Below, piece by piece: positions 23,291 to 32,283 of a stretch of 64,000 bases of DNA. Both the position numbers and the translations under genes were made by a program. This stretch comes from Chitinophaga sp. HK235 (GTDB lineage: Bacteria > Bacteroidota > Bacteroidia > Chitinophagales > Chitinophagaceae). Location of the stretch: contig NZ_CP073766.1 in assembly GCF_018255755.1 (NCBI RefSeq), positions 2,418,001 through 2,482,000 of the forward strand. Direction: 5' to 3'. Under the pieces are notes generated by a model. That model worked only from the letters and a program-made list of their open reading frames with translations, was not told the origin of the DNA and did not search any database. The first letter of the stretch is position 1, and each line of letters starts with the position of its first letter.

Positions 23291-25603
23291 TCACATGGAA
23301 GACAATACTTCGTCGAGATGGGCCAGCAGGGAGTCTGTATTCTCCTTGTTAAACACCATGGGCGGCTTTATCTTGAGCACGTTATGTAAAGGACCGTCTG
23401 TGCTGAGCAGGAAACCCCGCTGTTTCATTGCTTCCACGATGACATCAATTTCAGGGACGGCGGGTTCCAGCGTAGTACGATCACGCACCAGCTCGGCCCC
23501 GATAAAGAAGCCATGACCGCGTACATCGCCGATAATAGCATGTTTTCCCTTCAGCTTGCGCAGCCCTTCCATAAAGTAGTTGCCGGTGACCCTTGCATGT
23601 TCCTGCAGGCCTTCTTCCTGAATCACCTGCAGCACTGCCAGGCCTGTGGCCATAGAAACCGGGTTGCCTCCAAACGTATTGAAATATTCCATTCCGTTGT
23701 TAAAGGCATCTGCAATGGCGCGGGTAGTCACTACTGCCGCCAGGGGATGACCGTTACCGATCGGTTTACCCAGCACGACAATATCAGGAGTTACTTCCTG
23801 CAGCTCAAATCCCCAGAAGGCATCGCCTACACGGCCAAAGCCTACCTGTACCTCATCTGCGATGCACACACCGCCGGCAGCTTTCACTGACGTATATACG
23901 GCTTTCAGGTATCCGGGAGGCAGCGGTATCTGTCCGCCTACGCCCAGCAATGTTTCGCAGATATAGGCGGCAGGGCCTTTCCCTTCTCCTTTCAGATCAG
24001 CGATGATACGGTCTACATCGGCAGCATATTTTTCTCCAGCCTGCGGATCGTCTGCACGATAAGGACCGCGGAACATATCGGGGTTGAGTGCTTTATGTGT
24101 ATGGGATGGTTTTCCGAAACCACCTTTGCCGTCAAACTTATACGGACTCAGCTCCATGGCTACTGTAGAGGTACCGTGATAAGCATGGTCCAGTACGATG
24201 ACATCCTTTTGCTGTGTATAGTGGCGGCTCATGCGGATGGCCAGATCGTTGGCCTCACTACCGGAGTTGGTAAAATAACATACTTCCAGAGAAGGCGGCA
24301 GTGTGGCGATCAGCCGGTTGGCATAGTCTACCAGGTGATCATGCAGATATCTTGTATTGGTGTTGAGCCGGGCCACCTGCTGCTGTATGGCTTTCACCAC
24401 CACAGGATGGCAGTGACCTACGTGGCTGGGGTTATTCACACAATCGATGAATGTACGGCCTTTATCGTCGTACAGGTACTGCAGTGCGCCACGCACAATT
24501 TTCAACGGTTGTTTGTAGCTGATGCTCAGGTTGCGGCCGATATGGGCTTTCCGGTCTGCCAGCAGCGGCGTATAGTCTGAAGCGTTATCGATCACCGGCG
24601 CAAAACCACAGGCGGTACGGAAAGCCTGCTGCATGGCCAGCGGATTGATGGTGATCAGTTTAGTCAACAGTTTCCAGGCACCGTTTTCCGTGATAAAATG
24701 GAAATCGTTGTCACTGCCGGCGGCAGCTTTTTCCGCGGAAGTGGTAACGCTGATGCATAAACGTGCGGCTATCAGATAATACAGCAGGTCTGTTTCTGTT
24801 TCCGTGAGCGGATAAGCCTGATGATAAGCAGCCACCAAAGCCACTGCGGCCTCCATCGGGTCTGTAGCTTCCAGCATGGCATAAGTACAGGCGATGGCCA
24901 CATTATTGGCCAGCACGGTGTATACCATATCTCCAAAATCAATCAGACCGCTGACGATGTTATCACGTACCAGTATATTATAATCGTTGGCGTCATTATG
25001 TGTATATGCTTTACGCAGGCGATGCAGGTGCGGCAACACTTCCATCTCAAACTGCAGCAGGAAATAAGCGGCCAGCCGTTTTTTCTCCGGATCTTTGATA
25101 CAGTGCAGCTGGTCGCGGGCATCGAGTGCACGGGCCACGTCCCAACGGATTTCCCGGTGCATGGCCGGATGGGAGAAATGTTGCAGTGCCTTGTCCATTT
25201 TACCGAGGAGGCTGCCCCAGGAAGTATATATATCACGTGTACCCGTTACCGTGACAACCGGCTGGCCTTCCAGCCAGGTATAGAGGCGGAGATAGTGTAT
25301 TTCTTCCGGGAAAATGAGGTGGGTCACCGCTTCGTTCTTCGTATTTTTCACCACCTGCGGGAAATATCCCTTCACCTCACTGGCAGCGAGATGATCAAGG
25401 ATACGCACCTGAGCATCCAGAAAAGCAGGGGCATGATCATCTCCGGCTATCTTGCAAATCCAGGCATTACCCTGTTCATCCTTTACCAGAAAATTAGCTT
25501 CCTCATAACCTTCCAGTTCTTTGGCAGTAACGGTCAGACCGTAATGATCCCTGAGCAGGTTTTCCACTCCGGCTGCTGAAAAAGTATACAACATAACATT
25601 CAA
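23291..25603 (-). CDS. Bifunctional kinase/class-III PLP enzyme (hydroxylysine kinase-phospholyase-like fusion)
   Basis: The 770-residue protein fuses two domains. Residues 1-330 are an APH/choline-kinase-like phosphotransferase with THNDANDYN (catalytic Asp204) and IDFGD (metal-binding Asp222). Residues 345-770 form a class-III aminotransferase fold with NSGSEAND, DEVQVGFGR (Asp583) and the PLP lysine in LGKPIGNG (Lys613). The PLP half resembles AGXT2L-type ethanolamine-phosphate and phosphohydroxylysine phospholyases, and the kinase half resembles hydroxylysine kinase. A likely role is phosphorylation of an amino alcohol followed by phosphate elimination; the substrate is unknown. It sits between a GH63-like gene (2-bp gap) and rpiA. 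An alternative Met start is at 25594. Confidence 0.85.
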   Translation of the reverse strand: MNVMLYTFSAAGVENLLRDHYGLTVTAKELEGYEEANFLVKDEQGNAWICKIAGDDHAPAFLDAQVRILDHLAASEVKGYFPQVVKNTKNEAVTHLIFPEEIHYLRLYTWLEGQPVVTVTGTRDIYTSWGSLLGKMDKALQHFSHPAMHREIRWDVARALDARDQLHCIKDPEKKRLAAYFLLQFEMEVLPHLHRLRKAYTHNDANDYNILVRDNIVSGLIDFGDMVYTVLANNVAIACTYAMLEATDPMEAAVALVAAYHQAYPLTETETDLLYYLIAARLCISVTTSAEKAAAGSDNDFHFITENGAWKLLTKLITINPLAMQQAFRTACGFAPVIDNASDYTPLLADRKAHIGRNLSISYKQPLKIVRGALQYLYDDKGRTFIDCVNNPSHVGHCHPVVVKAIQQQVARLNTNTRYLHDHLVDYANRLIATLPPSLEVCYFTNSGSEANDLAIRMSRHYTQQKDVIVLDHAYHGTSTVAMELSPYKFDGKGGFGKPSHTHKALNPDMFRGPYRADDPQAGEKYAADVDRIIADLKGEGKGPAAYICETLLGVGGQIPLPPGYLKAVYTSVKAAGGVCIADEVQVGFGRVGDAFWGFELQEVTPDIVVLGKPIGNGHPLAAVVTTRAIADAFNNGMEYFNTFGGNPVSMATGLAVLQVIQEEGLQEHARVTGNYFMEGLRKLKGKHAIIGDVRGHGFFIGAELVRDRTTLEPAVPEIDVIVEAMKQRGFLLSTDGPLHNVLKIKPPMVFNKENTDSLLAHLDEVLSSM

Positions 25604-25605
25604 TA

Positions 25606-27558
25606 TTAAAGTTTGTCTGCCAGCAGCATCAGCACATGTGCTGCTGTCCAGCTGAAATTCCCTGCATTCAGGCCTTTGCCGGTACGCGGGTGATAGTTTT
25701 CATGCAGAGGTTTGTTATCGTTCATCCCTTCTGCATGTTGCCACAGTTTTGTTGTCAGTGCCCGGGCTGCAGCTTCTTCCCGGTATTGCTTCAGGCCTGC
25801 GATGGCAAAATAAAACTGGTCTATCCATACAGGCCCACGCCAGTAACCCCGTTGCGGATCGAAAGCTTTTTCACTGGCATCCAGCACGGGCAAGGGCACT
25901 AATGTATTAAAAACAGTGGTATCCAGCAGGTATTTTGTTATATTTTTCACGTAAGGTTCTGGTGTAATGCCTGCCCATAGCGGGATCCATCCTTCCGGGC
26001 CTTTGATGCGTATGAGTTCACCACCCAGCTGGCGGTCGTAATAAAAGCCGGAAGCCTTGTCATAGAATGCACTGTTGATCTGCCTGTTCAGTACACCGGC
26101 TTTCTCCTGCCAGCCGGTAGCTTTGTCTGATTGTTGCAATACGGTGCAGATCTGAGCGAGTATTGTTTTTTCTTTAGACAGATAACTGTTGAGATCTACC
26201 GACTCCTGATCAAGTGACCAGGCCCCTGGAGTATTCTTCAGCATCTTTGCCTTATCAAAGCGGACCGCATTGTCCATACCGCTTTCCCAGGCTGCCGCGA
26301 TGCGGGTGCCATCTGTAGCGCCGTATTCACATAACTCATTGTGGTCATGGTCTCTTTCGGCGTACCACCAGGCGTGGTAACGTTCGAGTGCAGGATACAT
26401 TTCACGGAGGAAGGCCGTGTCCCTGGAGGCTTTATATACCTCCCATACCGCCCAGGCGGCCAATGGGGGCTTGGTATCACGGAAATTGTTTTCCGTACTG
26501 TCTGCATATATACAGTCGGGTACCATGCCGGATGCGGCCTGATAATCGAACAAAGAACGGATATTGTCTTTGGCCAGTTCGGGTGCAAAATAGCTGAGTC
26601 CTACGGCCTGTTTCCAGCTGTCCCAGGACCAGATGCCGTAAAAGCCCTGGTAGGAAATAGAAGGGAATACGCCATCATGACGAATATCGCCGGAAGCACT
26701 ACGCCAGTTGGTCAGCAGCGTGATCATGCTTTTTACCGCCAGGCGGCTGCGAAAACGATCTTTAACGGTGAAGGGCATACGAAGGAACAGCTGTTTAACA
26801 TAACCATTCCAGCGTTGTTCGTTTTGCTGCAGTGCTGTGCTGAATACCGGCTTCACTGGTGATGCCGCAGGTGTTTCTCCTTCCGGCATAAAAGTCTGTG
26901 TTTGCAGGTCTTCGAGCTGGCTGCCTGCCGGCAGACTGACCATTTTCTCCGCTATATAGCCCGTGCCGGAGGAACGGATATTCCAGGGCAAGGGTGACCA
27001 CCATTGCAGTCGGAAACTATGCGGAGTACCGGCTACGGCGACGTTGATACCATTGTCTGTATGGCTGATCTGCGCCCGTTTTAACTTCGGTTGTCCCTGC
27101 CACTGTACCAATAAGGACATTGGCGCCTTCCCGGTATTACGAACGATGGTCTGCATCATCGCTTCCCGCTTGCCGGTGAAGATAAGCTGCATCTGCACCT
27201 TTACGTCGCCGGCAGTGTACCCCAGCTGCAACAGCCCCGGATAATAATGGGTAGTAGTGCGGTCCTGCTGTAATATCAGTTCTTTTCCTGCTGTGTACAG
27301 GTGCAGTTGTGCGATGGCCTCGGACAACCACTCCCCTTTCATGTCCATCAGCAGCGGCCCGGTAAAACCGGTGCCATTACCAGGTTGGGGCAAAGCATAA
27401 GCATGCCAGGCTCCCATGTCTGAAAAAAAAGTGCCCGCTATTTTAGTACTGTCTTTTACAGTGTAGTGCAGGTCCAGTACATCTGCAAAGTGGTTCCGTT
27501 GTGCCCGGGCAGTCTGCTGTATCAACAGCAGCGCCAGCAGCCATTTTAATTTACTCAT
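25606..27558 (-). CDS. Secreted GH63-like (YgjK/MGH-type) alpha-glycosidase
   Basis: From the ATG at 27558 the protein has 650 residues with a signal peptide ending near TARAQ. The C-terminal (alpha/alpha)6 barrel shows the GH63 signatures GIWSWDSWKQAV with candidate general acid Asp313, AAWESGMDNAVRF, RGYWRGPVWIDQ, and LHENYHPRTGKG with candidate base Glu620. This is the YgjK/mannosylglycerate-hydrolase style, acting on alpha-linked gluco- or manno-oligosaccharides. Its ATG overlaps the stop of the GH2 gene by 8 nt (ATGAGTAA), so translation is probably coupled. The longer frame start at 27588 would lie inside the GH2 gene and add a basic leader. Confidence 0.88.
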   Translation of the reverse strand: MSKLKWLLALLLIQQTARAQRNHFADVLDLHYTVKDSTKIAGTFFSDMGAWHAYALPQPGNGTGFTGPLLMDMKGEWLSEAIAQLHLYTAGKELILQQDRTTTHYYPGLLQLGYTAGDVKVQMQLIFTGKREAMMQTIVRNTGKAPMSLLVQWQGQPKLKRAQISHTDNGINVAVAGTPHSFRLQWWSPLPWNIRSSGTGYIAEKMVSLPAGSQLEDLQTQTFMPEGETPAASPVKPVFSTALQQNEQRWNGYVKQLFLRMPFTVKDRFRSRLAVKSMITLLTNWRSASGDIRHDGVFPSISYQGFYGIWSWDSWKQAVGLSYFAPELAKDNIRSLFDYQAASGMVPDCIYADSTENNFRDTKPPLAAWAVWEVYKASRDTAFLREMYPALERYHAWWYAERDHDHNELCEYGATDGTRIAAAWESGMDNAVRFDKAKMLKNTPGAWSLDQESVDLNSYLSKEKTILAQICTVLQQSDKATGWQEKAGVLNRQINSAFYDKASGFYYDRQLGGELIRIKGPEGWIPLWAGITPEPYVKNITKYLLDTTVFNTLVPLPVLDASEKAFDPQRGYWRGPVWIDQFYFAIAGLKQYREEAAARALTTKLWQHAEGMNDNKPLHENYHPRTGKGLNAGNFSWTAAHVLMLLADKL

Positions 27559-30500
27559 ATATCTCTTTCGCCTTTTCTGTTGGTTCATCGCCTGACTGCA
27601 AAGGTCTCAATATAAAACTATATTGATATGGTTTATATATCAGGGTGTAGGGAGCATGTGGTTTGGCGCCCCAGCTGTTGTCGCCACCCAGGCCGGCCTG
27701 CTGGTAGTCAATATTCCACCAGATGAGCGGATCGTTGTACATAGAGCCGCCATGTACATTATGACGACGGTTAAAATTCAGCCGGTCCATATCAAAGTGT
27801 AACACCCCCATGTTGAGTAAGGAGTCGCTGCGGGCCATCCAGCCGTTGCCGGCGGCCGTACGCAGCGCCATCCAATGCACGTCGGAGCGGTAACCGCTTT
27901 CCTGTGCACGGGGATAGGGATGAAACAGGGAGTCTGCAGGAAGCGTATATACGTCAACGTCAGCCGCATATTTACGGTCCTGGTAGTTATCAAAGGGGCC
28001 GCGGCCCAGCCAGGTCACTTTGTCCAGTGCAGGTGCTAGTACCATCCGCATACCCATACGGGGCATCTCCGGCAGTATACTATCTCCGGGCAGGAAACGA
28101 ACATTCACTTTGATATCACCATTGGCATATATCGTATAGTCTATACCGTAACGGGCATCTGCCAGCGGCAGCCAGTGCATGGCCTGTATCTCCACCTGTT
28201 GCTGGTCCTGACGGACAATACGGGCAGACAGCAGACGGGAGCTGTCACCTGCATGTTGCCATACCGCACAACGCATCTGTTGACTGTTACCGATATCGTT
28301 GTCGGTGGCGGCGCGCCAGAAGTGAGGTCTTAATGCCTTTTGCATATATCCGGTACCGTTAACAGCAAACTGCTCCAGCCATCCTTCGCGGATGGTGGCG
28401 GTAAACAGTCCATTACCAATTTCCCAGCCGTTGGCAGCGGATTTCACCTGGAGGGCCTGGCCTTTCACCTGCCGGGCAGCCACCGGTGTATACCAGGGCA
28501 GTTCAAACTGATCGGTGGCAACGATGAAGCCTGCTGGTAACAAGCCCTCTGCATTTTTCAGGGCAGCCTTTACATGCAGGTAGTAATGTATACCCGGCTG
28601 CGGGTTGATAACGGGGAGGTCTACACGTAAAGTATCCTGCTGGCGTGGTAACAGATGGCGGTATGGTAGAACTTTGGACGCTATTACTTTTCCATCTCCC
28701 TTCAGTTCCCAGCTCAGCGTAATATTGTCCAGCAGGTTAAAGTCGTAACGATTGCGTACCTGCAACAAATTAGCCGACCATCCTACCGGCGCAAACTGTA
28801 CCGGCTGATATACTTTTCTTACTTCAAAAGCCTGCGGATGCGGAGAGCGGTCGGCAGCCAGCATACCATCTGCACAAAAACTGGTATCGCTGGTAGCACC
28901 TACTGTGCCCATATCGGCGCCGTAAGCCCAGATAGCCCTTCCGAGTGAGTCGTGTTGCAAAAATGTCTGATCAGAAAAATCCCAGATAAAGCCACCCTGC
29001 AGCTGATCATGTTTTTGCATCAGCTCCCAGTCATCCCGGAGATTGCCTCCGCTGTTGCCCATCATATGGGCGTATTCGCACTGGATCATCGGGCGGTCAC
29101 GGTATTCCCGCACATACTCCTGCATCCAGGCAATAGATTTATACATAGGTGCCACAATATCCGTCCAGGGCGTATTACGTGCCACTTCATATTGTACCGG
29201 ACGGGTATTGTCGCGTTGTTTTGACCATTTGTAGGTATCGATAAAATTTTCGCCGAAATCACTTTCATTTCCCAGTGACCAGGTGATGACGCTGCAATGG
29301 TTCTTATCTCTTTCCACCAGACGACGGGTACGCTCTATGTAAGCCGCCTTCCATTCGGGTTTATCTGACAGGGTTTTCAGCGGATGCATGCTCATGCCAT
29401 CGCATTCTATATTTGCTTCGTCTACCACATAAATACCATAGCGATCACAGAGCGCATACCACTCTTCCCTGTTGGGATAATGACTGGTACGCACCGCATT
29501 GATATTGTATTGTTTCATGGTGCGGATATCCTTCAGCATACCTTCCATATCAACCACCTTTGCAGTATGCATATCATGCTCATGGCGGTTCACCCCTTTG
29601 ATGATAATTGGTTTGCCATTTACCAGGAGCAGTCCTCTTTTTATTTCAACGGTACGGAAGCCGATGGCCTGGGTTATACTCTCGACAGGCTTGCCCTGCT
29701 TGTCTTCCAGCGTAATGATCAGCTGGTAGAGGTTGGGCTGTTCAGCATTCCAGGCTTTAATACCAGGCAGTAACTGTTGCAGGTGGTACAGACTATCACT
29801 GCCAACAGGCAGTGTTTTTGAGAATATGGTATTGCCTTTGTCCTGCAGGGATATACGGATGCGTTTATCCTTGTCCGTGAGGGCCGGCAGTTTATTCAGT
29901 GCCAGGCCCAGCTGCAGGGAGCCATCTTTGTAATCATTTACCAGCAGGGGTTTAGCAAAAAAATCGTATATACATAAGGGTGAGCGGGCCACCAGGTATA
30001 CACTTCTTTCTATGCCGCTGAGTTTCCACATGTCCTGACCTTCGAGGTAGGAACCATCACTGAAGCGAAACACCTGAAGAGAAACGGTGTTGTTGCCGGG
30101 CTGTACATACGCAGAGATATCAAATTCGGCCGGGGTTTTACTGTCTTTACTGAAGCCTGCATATTTACCGTTTACCCATACATATACAAAAGCGTTGGCA
30201 GCGCCGATATGCAGCCATGTCTGTTTGCCCTTCCAGGAAACAGGCAGCTGAAAGCTGCGGCGGTAGGAGCCTACAGGATTTTCTTCTTTGGGGACAAAAG
30301 GAGGATTGGGTGTGAAAGGATATTCTACATCTGTGAAGATGTAGGGGGCATAGCCCTCTGTTTGCCAGTTGGCCGGTACCCGGATCGTTTTCCAGTTACT
30401 TACATCATAGTTGGATTGTTCAAATCCTTTAGGGCGGGCGGCCGGATTGGCGGCCATGTGGAATTTCCAGATGCCGTCCAGCGAACGGGTAAAAGGAGAG

Positions 30501-30658
30501 CTGTCTCCCTTCAGGGCTGCTGCAGCATCCGGATAGGGAATAAAGTGAGCGTGCGGGTATAACGTGTTTTCAGACGGCTTTTGCGGGTTTTCCCAATCGT
30601 TGGACTGGGCCTGCAATACCGCTGGTAAAAACAATAAAGCTGATAATAGTTTCTTCAT
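27551..30658 (-). CDS. Secreted GH2 beta-galactosidase (LacZ-type)
   Basis: The 1035-residue protein has a signal peptide (MKKLLSALLFLPAVLQAQ) and the five-domain LacZ layout: jelly-roll, two Ig-like domains around a TIM barrel, and a C-terminal beta-galactosidase small-chain domain. The acid/base is Glu465 in SLGNES, and the nucleophile is Glu528 in IQCEYAHMMGNSGG. Substrate-binding motifs PNREEWYALCDRYG and DEANIECDGM precede them. In the periplasm it would remove beta-galactosyl (or related) residues from oligosaccharides imported by the SusC/D pair encoded upstream. An intercistronic stem-loop lies between susD and this gene. Confidence 0.93.
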   Translation of the reverse strand: MKKLLSALLFLPAVLQAQSNDWENPQKPSENTLYPHAHFIPYPDAAAALKGDSSPFTRSLDGIWKFHMAANPAARPKGFEQSNYDVSNWKTIRVPANWQTEGYAPYIFTDVEYPFTPNPPFVPKEENPVGSYRRSFQLPVSWKGKQTWLHIGAANAFVYVWVNGKYAGFSKDSKTPAEFDISAYVQPGNNTVSLQVFRFSDGSYLEGQDMWKLSGIERSVYLVARSPLCIYDFFAKPLLVNDYKDGSLQLGLALNKLPALTDKDKRIRISLQDKGNTIFSKTLPVGSDSLYHLQQLLPGIKAWNAEQPNLYQLIITLEDKQGKPVESITQAIGFRTVEIKRGLLLVNGKPIIIKGVNRHEHDMHTAKVVDMEGMLKDIRTMKQYNINAVRTSHYPNREEWYALCDRYGIYVVDEANIECDGMSMHPLKTLSDKPEWKAAYIERTRRLVERDKNHCSVITWSLGNESDFGENFIDTYKWSKQRDNTRPVQYEVARNTPWTDIVAPMYKSIAWMQEYVREYRDRPMIQCEYAHMMGNSGGNLRDDWELMQKHDQLQGGFIWDFSDQTFLQHDSLGRAIWAYGADMGTVGATSDTSFCADGMLAADRSPHPQAFEVRKVYQPVQFAPVGWSANLLQVRNRYDFNLLDNITLSWELKGDGKVIASKVLPYRHLLPRQQDTLRVDLPVINPQPGIHYYLHVKAALKNAEGLLPAGFIVATDQFELPWYTPVAARQVKGQALQVKSAANGWEIGNGLFTATIREGWLEQFAVNGTGYMQKALRPHFWRAATDNDIGNSQQMRCAVWQHAGDSSRLLSARIVRQDQQQVEIQAMHWLPLADARYGIDYTIYANGDIKVNVRFLPGDSILPEMPRMGMRMVLAPALDKVTWLGRGPFDNYQDRKYAADVDVYTLPADSLFHPYPRAQESGYRSDVHWMALRTAAGNGWMARSDSLLNMGVLHFDMDRLNFNRRHNVHGGSMYNDPLIWWNIDYQQAGLGGDNSWGAKPHAPYTLIYKPYQYSFILRPLQSGDEPTEKAKEIYE

Positions 30659-30674
30659 GGTACCGTGGTATAAA

Positions 30675-30703
30675 CCTCCGGCAGCTTGTGAGGCCGCCGG
30701 AGG
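30675..30703 (-). promoter_or_regulatory. Stem-loop between susD and the GH2 gene
   Basis: CCTCCGGCAGC (30675-30685) and GCCGCCGGAGG (30693-30703) form an 11-bp stem with one mismatch and a 7-nt loop. Only TTTATA follows on the minus strand, so it is not a strong terminator. It may stabilise the susCD message or lower read-through into the hydrolase genes, an arrangement known in polysaccharide utilisation loci. Confidence 0.55.
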
Positions 30704-30732
30704 AAATTTTTAACCGTTATGATGCTGTATTG

Positions 30733-32256
30733 CTATTGAGCCAGTGGGTTGTTCTGTGTTTCCTTGAGTGGCAGCGGGTAATAACTTTTATCCGGTGAAA
30801 AAGTTCTTCCTGCGTCCTGCATTTTCTGCTGAAGCATACCCCAGCGGCGAAGGTCGTAGAAACGGCTGCTTTCCAGTGTGAACTCCATCGTTCTTTCATG
30901 CACCAGCTGGTTAAACACATCGGTGGCATTGGCGAGGTTCAGGGCCGGCATGGCGGAGCGGGCACGAACCTCGTTGATCTGTATCATGGCCTGGTCGGGG
31001 AAACCTATTGCATTTTGCGCTTCTGCGTACAACAGTTTCACATCAGCATAGCGGATGATGGGCATATTGATGGCAACAGGATTGCCCAGCAGGTCGAGGC
31101 TGGCCGGAATCCATTTACGGAATGCGACAGTGTTGTTTTCAAACACTTTATCGTAAGTTTTTCCGTATACACGGGGATTGGCAGCATCATTAAAATAGTC
31201 GTCCTTAAAGAAAACGGTATTATATACACGATGATCATATAAACCATCGGTAGCTACTTTTCCTTCTTTCAGCATTTCCGTCAGCAGTTTCTGGGTACCA
31301 TAGATCTCTCCGTAACCACCCAGTTCTGAAGCAGCCATCCAGTCGCTCAGCTGTGACTTGTAGTAAGCGCCGTTGGCTTCGTCCATGGTCTGCTGCAGTT
31401 CGAATACAGATTCAGCAGAGTTGGTCAGTGTTCCATTAAACATCCCCAGGTAGTTGTCTATCAGGGTGTATTGTTTGGAGTCGATCACTTTTTTCAGCCA
31501 GGCTGCAGCCTCGGTGAAGTAAGCCTTTGCATTGCCGTTGTCTTCTCCGGCGCGGTAGATAAGCACTTTACCCAGGTACGCCTGTGCAGCGCCTTTGGTA
31601 ACCCGTCCCAACTCGGTAGCTGGTCTTTCACCGCGCAGCGGCAGACCAGGCTCGGCGGCTTTCAGGTCGGCGATGATAGCGTCCCATACTTCATTACGGG
31701 AAGAAGGTGCTTTGGGCAGATCATTTTCGCCATTGGGCACCTTATCACGAAGGATCACCTTTTCGAAGTTGGTGAGCAGTTTAAAATTATAGTAGGCACG
31801 CAGGAAATGAGCTTCCGCCAGGATCATGCTTTTGCTGGCATCATCTATCTGGCCGTTGTTCATGATCGCTACATTTTCCAGCACCTGGTTGGTAAAGTTG
31901 ATACCGCGGTAGTTATCTTTCCAGAGCAGGTCTATGGCATAGTTGCCTGAATTATAGCTGTAGTTGTATATCTCCATCCACCAGCTGTAGTTGTAAGCAT
32001 CGCTGCCGGGCTCCACAAAATCTTCCCGGTAGTATTCGCGGCAGGAACGGGCTTCGATGAAGTTGTCCCATCCGGCAAAGCTCTCTATTCTGGAGTAAGC
32101 TGCCGAGAGGCCGGTGAGGGCTCTTTCGCGGGTAGTCCAGAAGTTGTCTGAGGTCAGCTTATCCGGCGAGTTCTGATTTAGCAGCTCCTTTTTACAACCA
32201 GTAGAAAATACCATGGCTGCGGATAATAATGATATATATAACAAAGACTTTTTCAT
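30733..32256 (-). CDS. susD: SusD/RagB-family glycan-binding lipoprotein
   Basis: The 507-residue protein starts with a lipoprotein signal (MKKSLLYISLLSAAMVFSTGC, Cys21) followed by KKELLNQNSPDKLTSDNFW, the standard start of SusD homologues. TPR-like helices follow (AEAHFLRAYYNFKLLTNF, AAQAYLGKVLIY), and the C-terminus has IIRYADVKLLYAEAQNAIG and FTLESSRFYDLRRWG, both diagnostic. It lies on the cell surface as the lid of the SusC pore and binds the target glycan. The gene follows susC by 27 bp. Confidence 0.95.
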   Translation of the reverse strand: MKKSLLYISLLSAAMVFSTGCKKELLNQNSPDKLTSDNFWTTRERALTGLSAAYSRIESFAGWDNFIEARSCREYYREDFVEPGSDAYNYSWWMEIYNYSYNSGNYAIDLLWKDNYRGINFTNQVLENVAIMNNGQIDDASKSMILAEAHFLRAYYNFKLLTNFEKVILRDKVPNGENDLPKAPSSRNEVWDAIIADLKAAEPGLPLRGERPATELGRVTKGAAQAYLGKVLIYRAGEDNGNAKAYFTEAAAWLKKVIDSKQYTLIDNYLGMFNGTLTNSAESVFELQQTMDEANGAYYKSQLSDWMAASELGGYGEIYGTQKLLTEMLKEGKVATDGLYDHRVYNTVFFKDDYFNDAANPRVYGKTYDKVFENNTVAFRKWIPASLDLLGNPVAINMPIIRYADVKLLYAEAQNAIGFPDQAMIQINEVRARSAMPALNLANATDVFNQLVHERTMEFTLESSRFYDLRRWGMLQQKMQDAGRTFSPDKSYYPLPLKETQNNPLAQ

Positions 32257-32283
32257 AATCGTTTTTTACAGACAAAAAGACTG

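Noticed and set aside
24821..25579. 252-codon plus-strand open frame
   Set aside because: Shadow of the kinase half of the kinase-aminotransferase gene; no domain visible.
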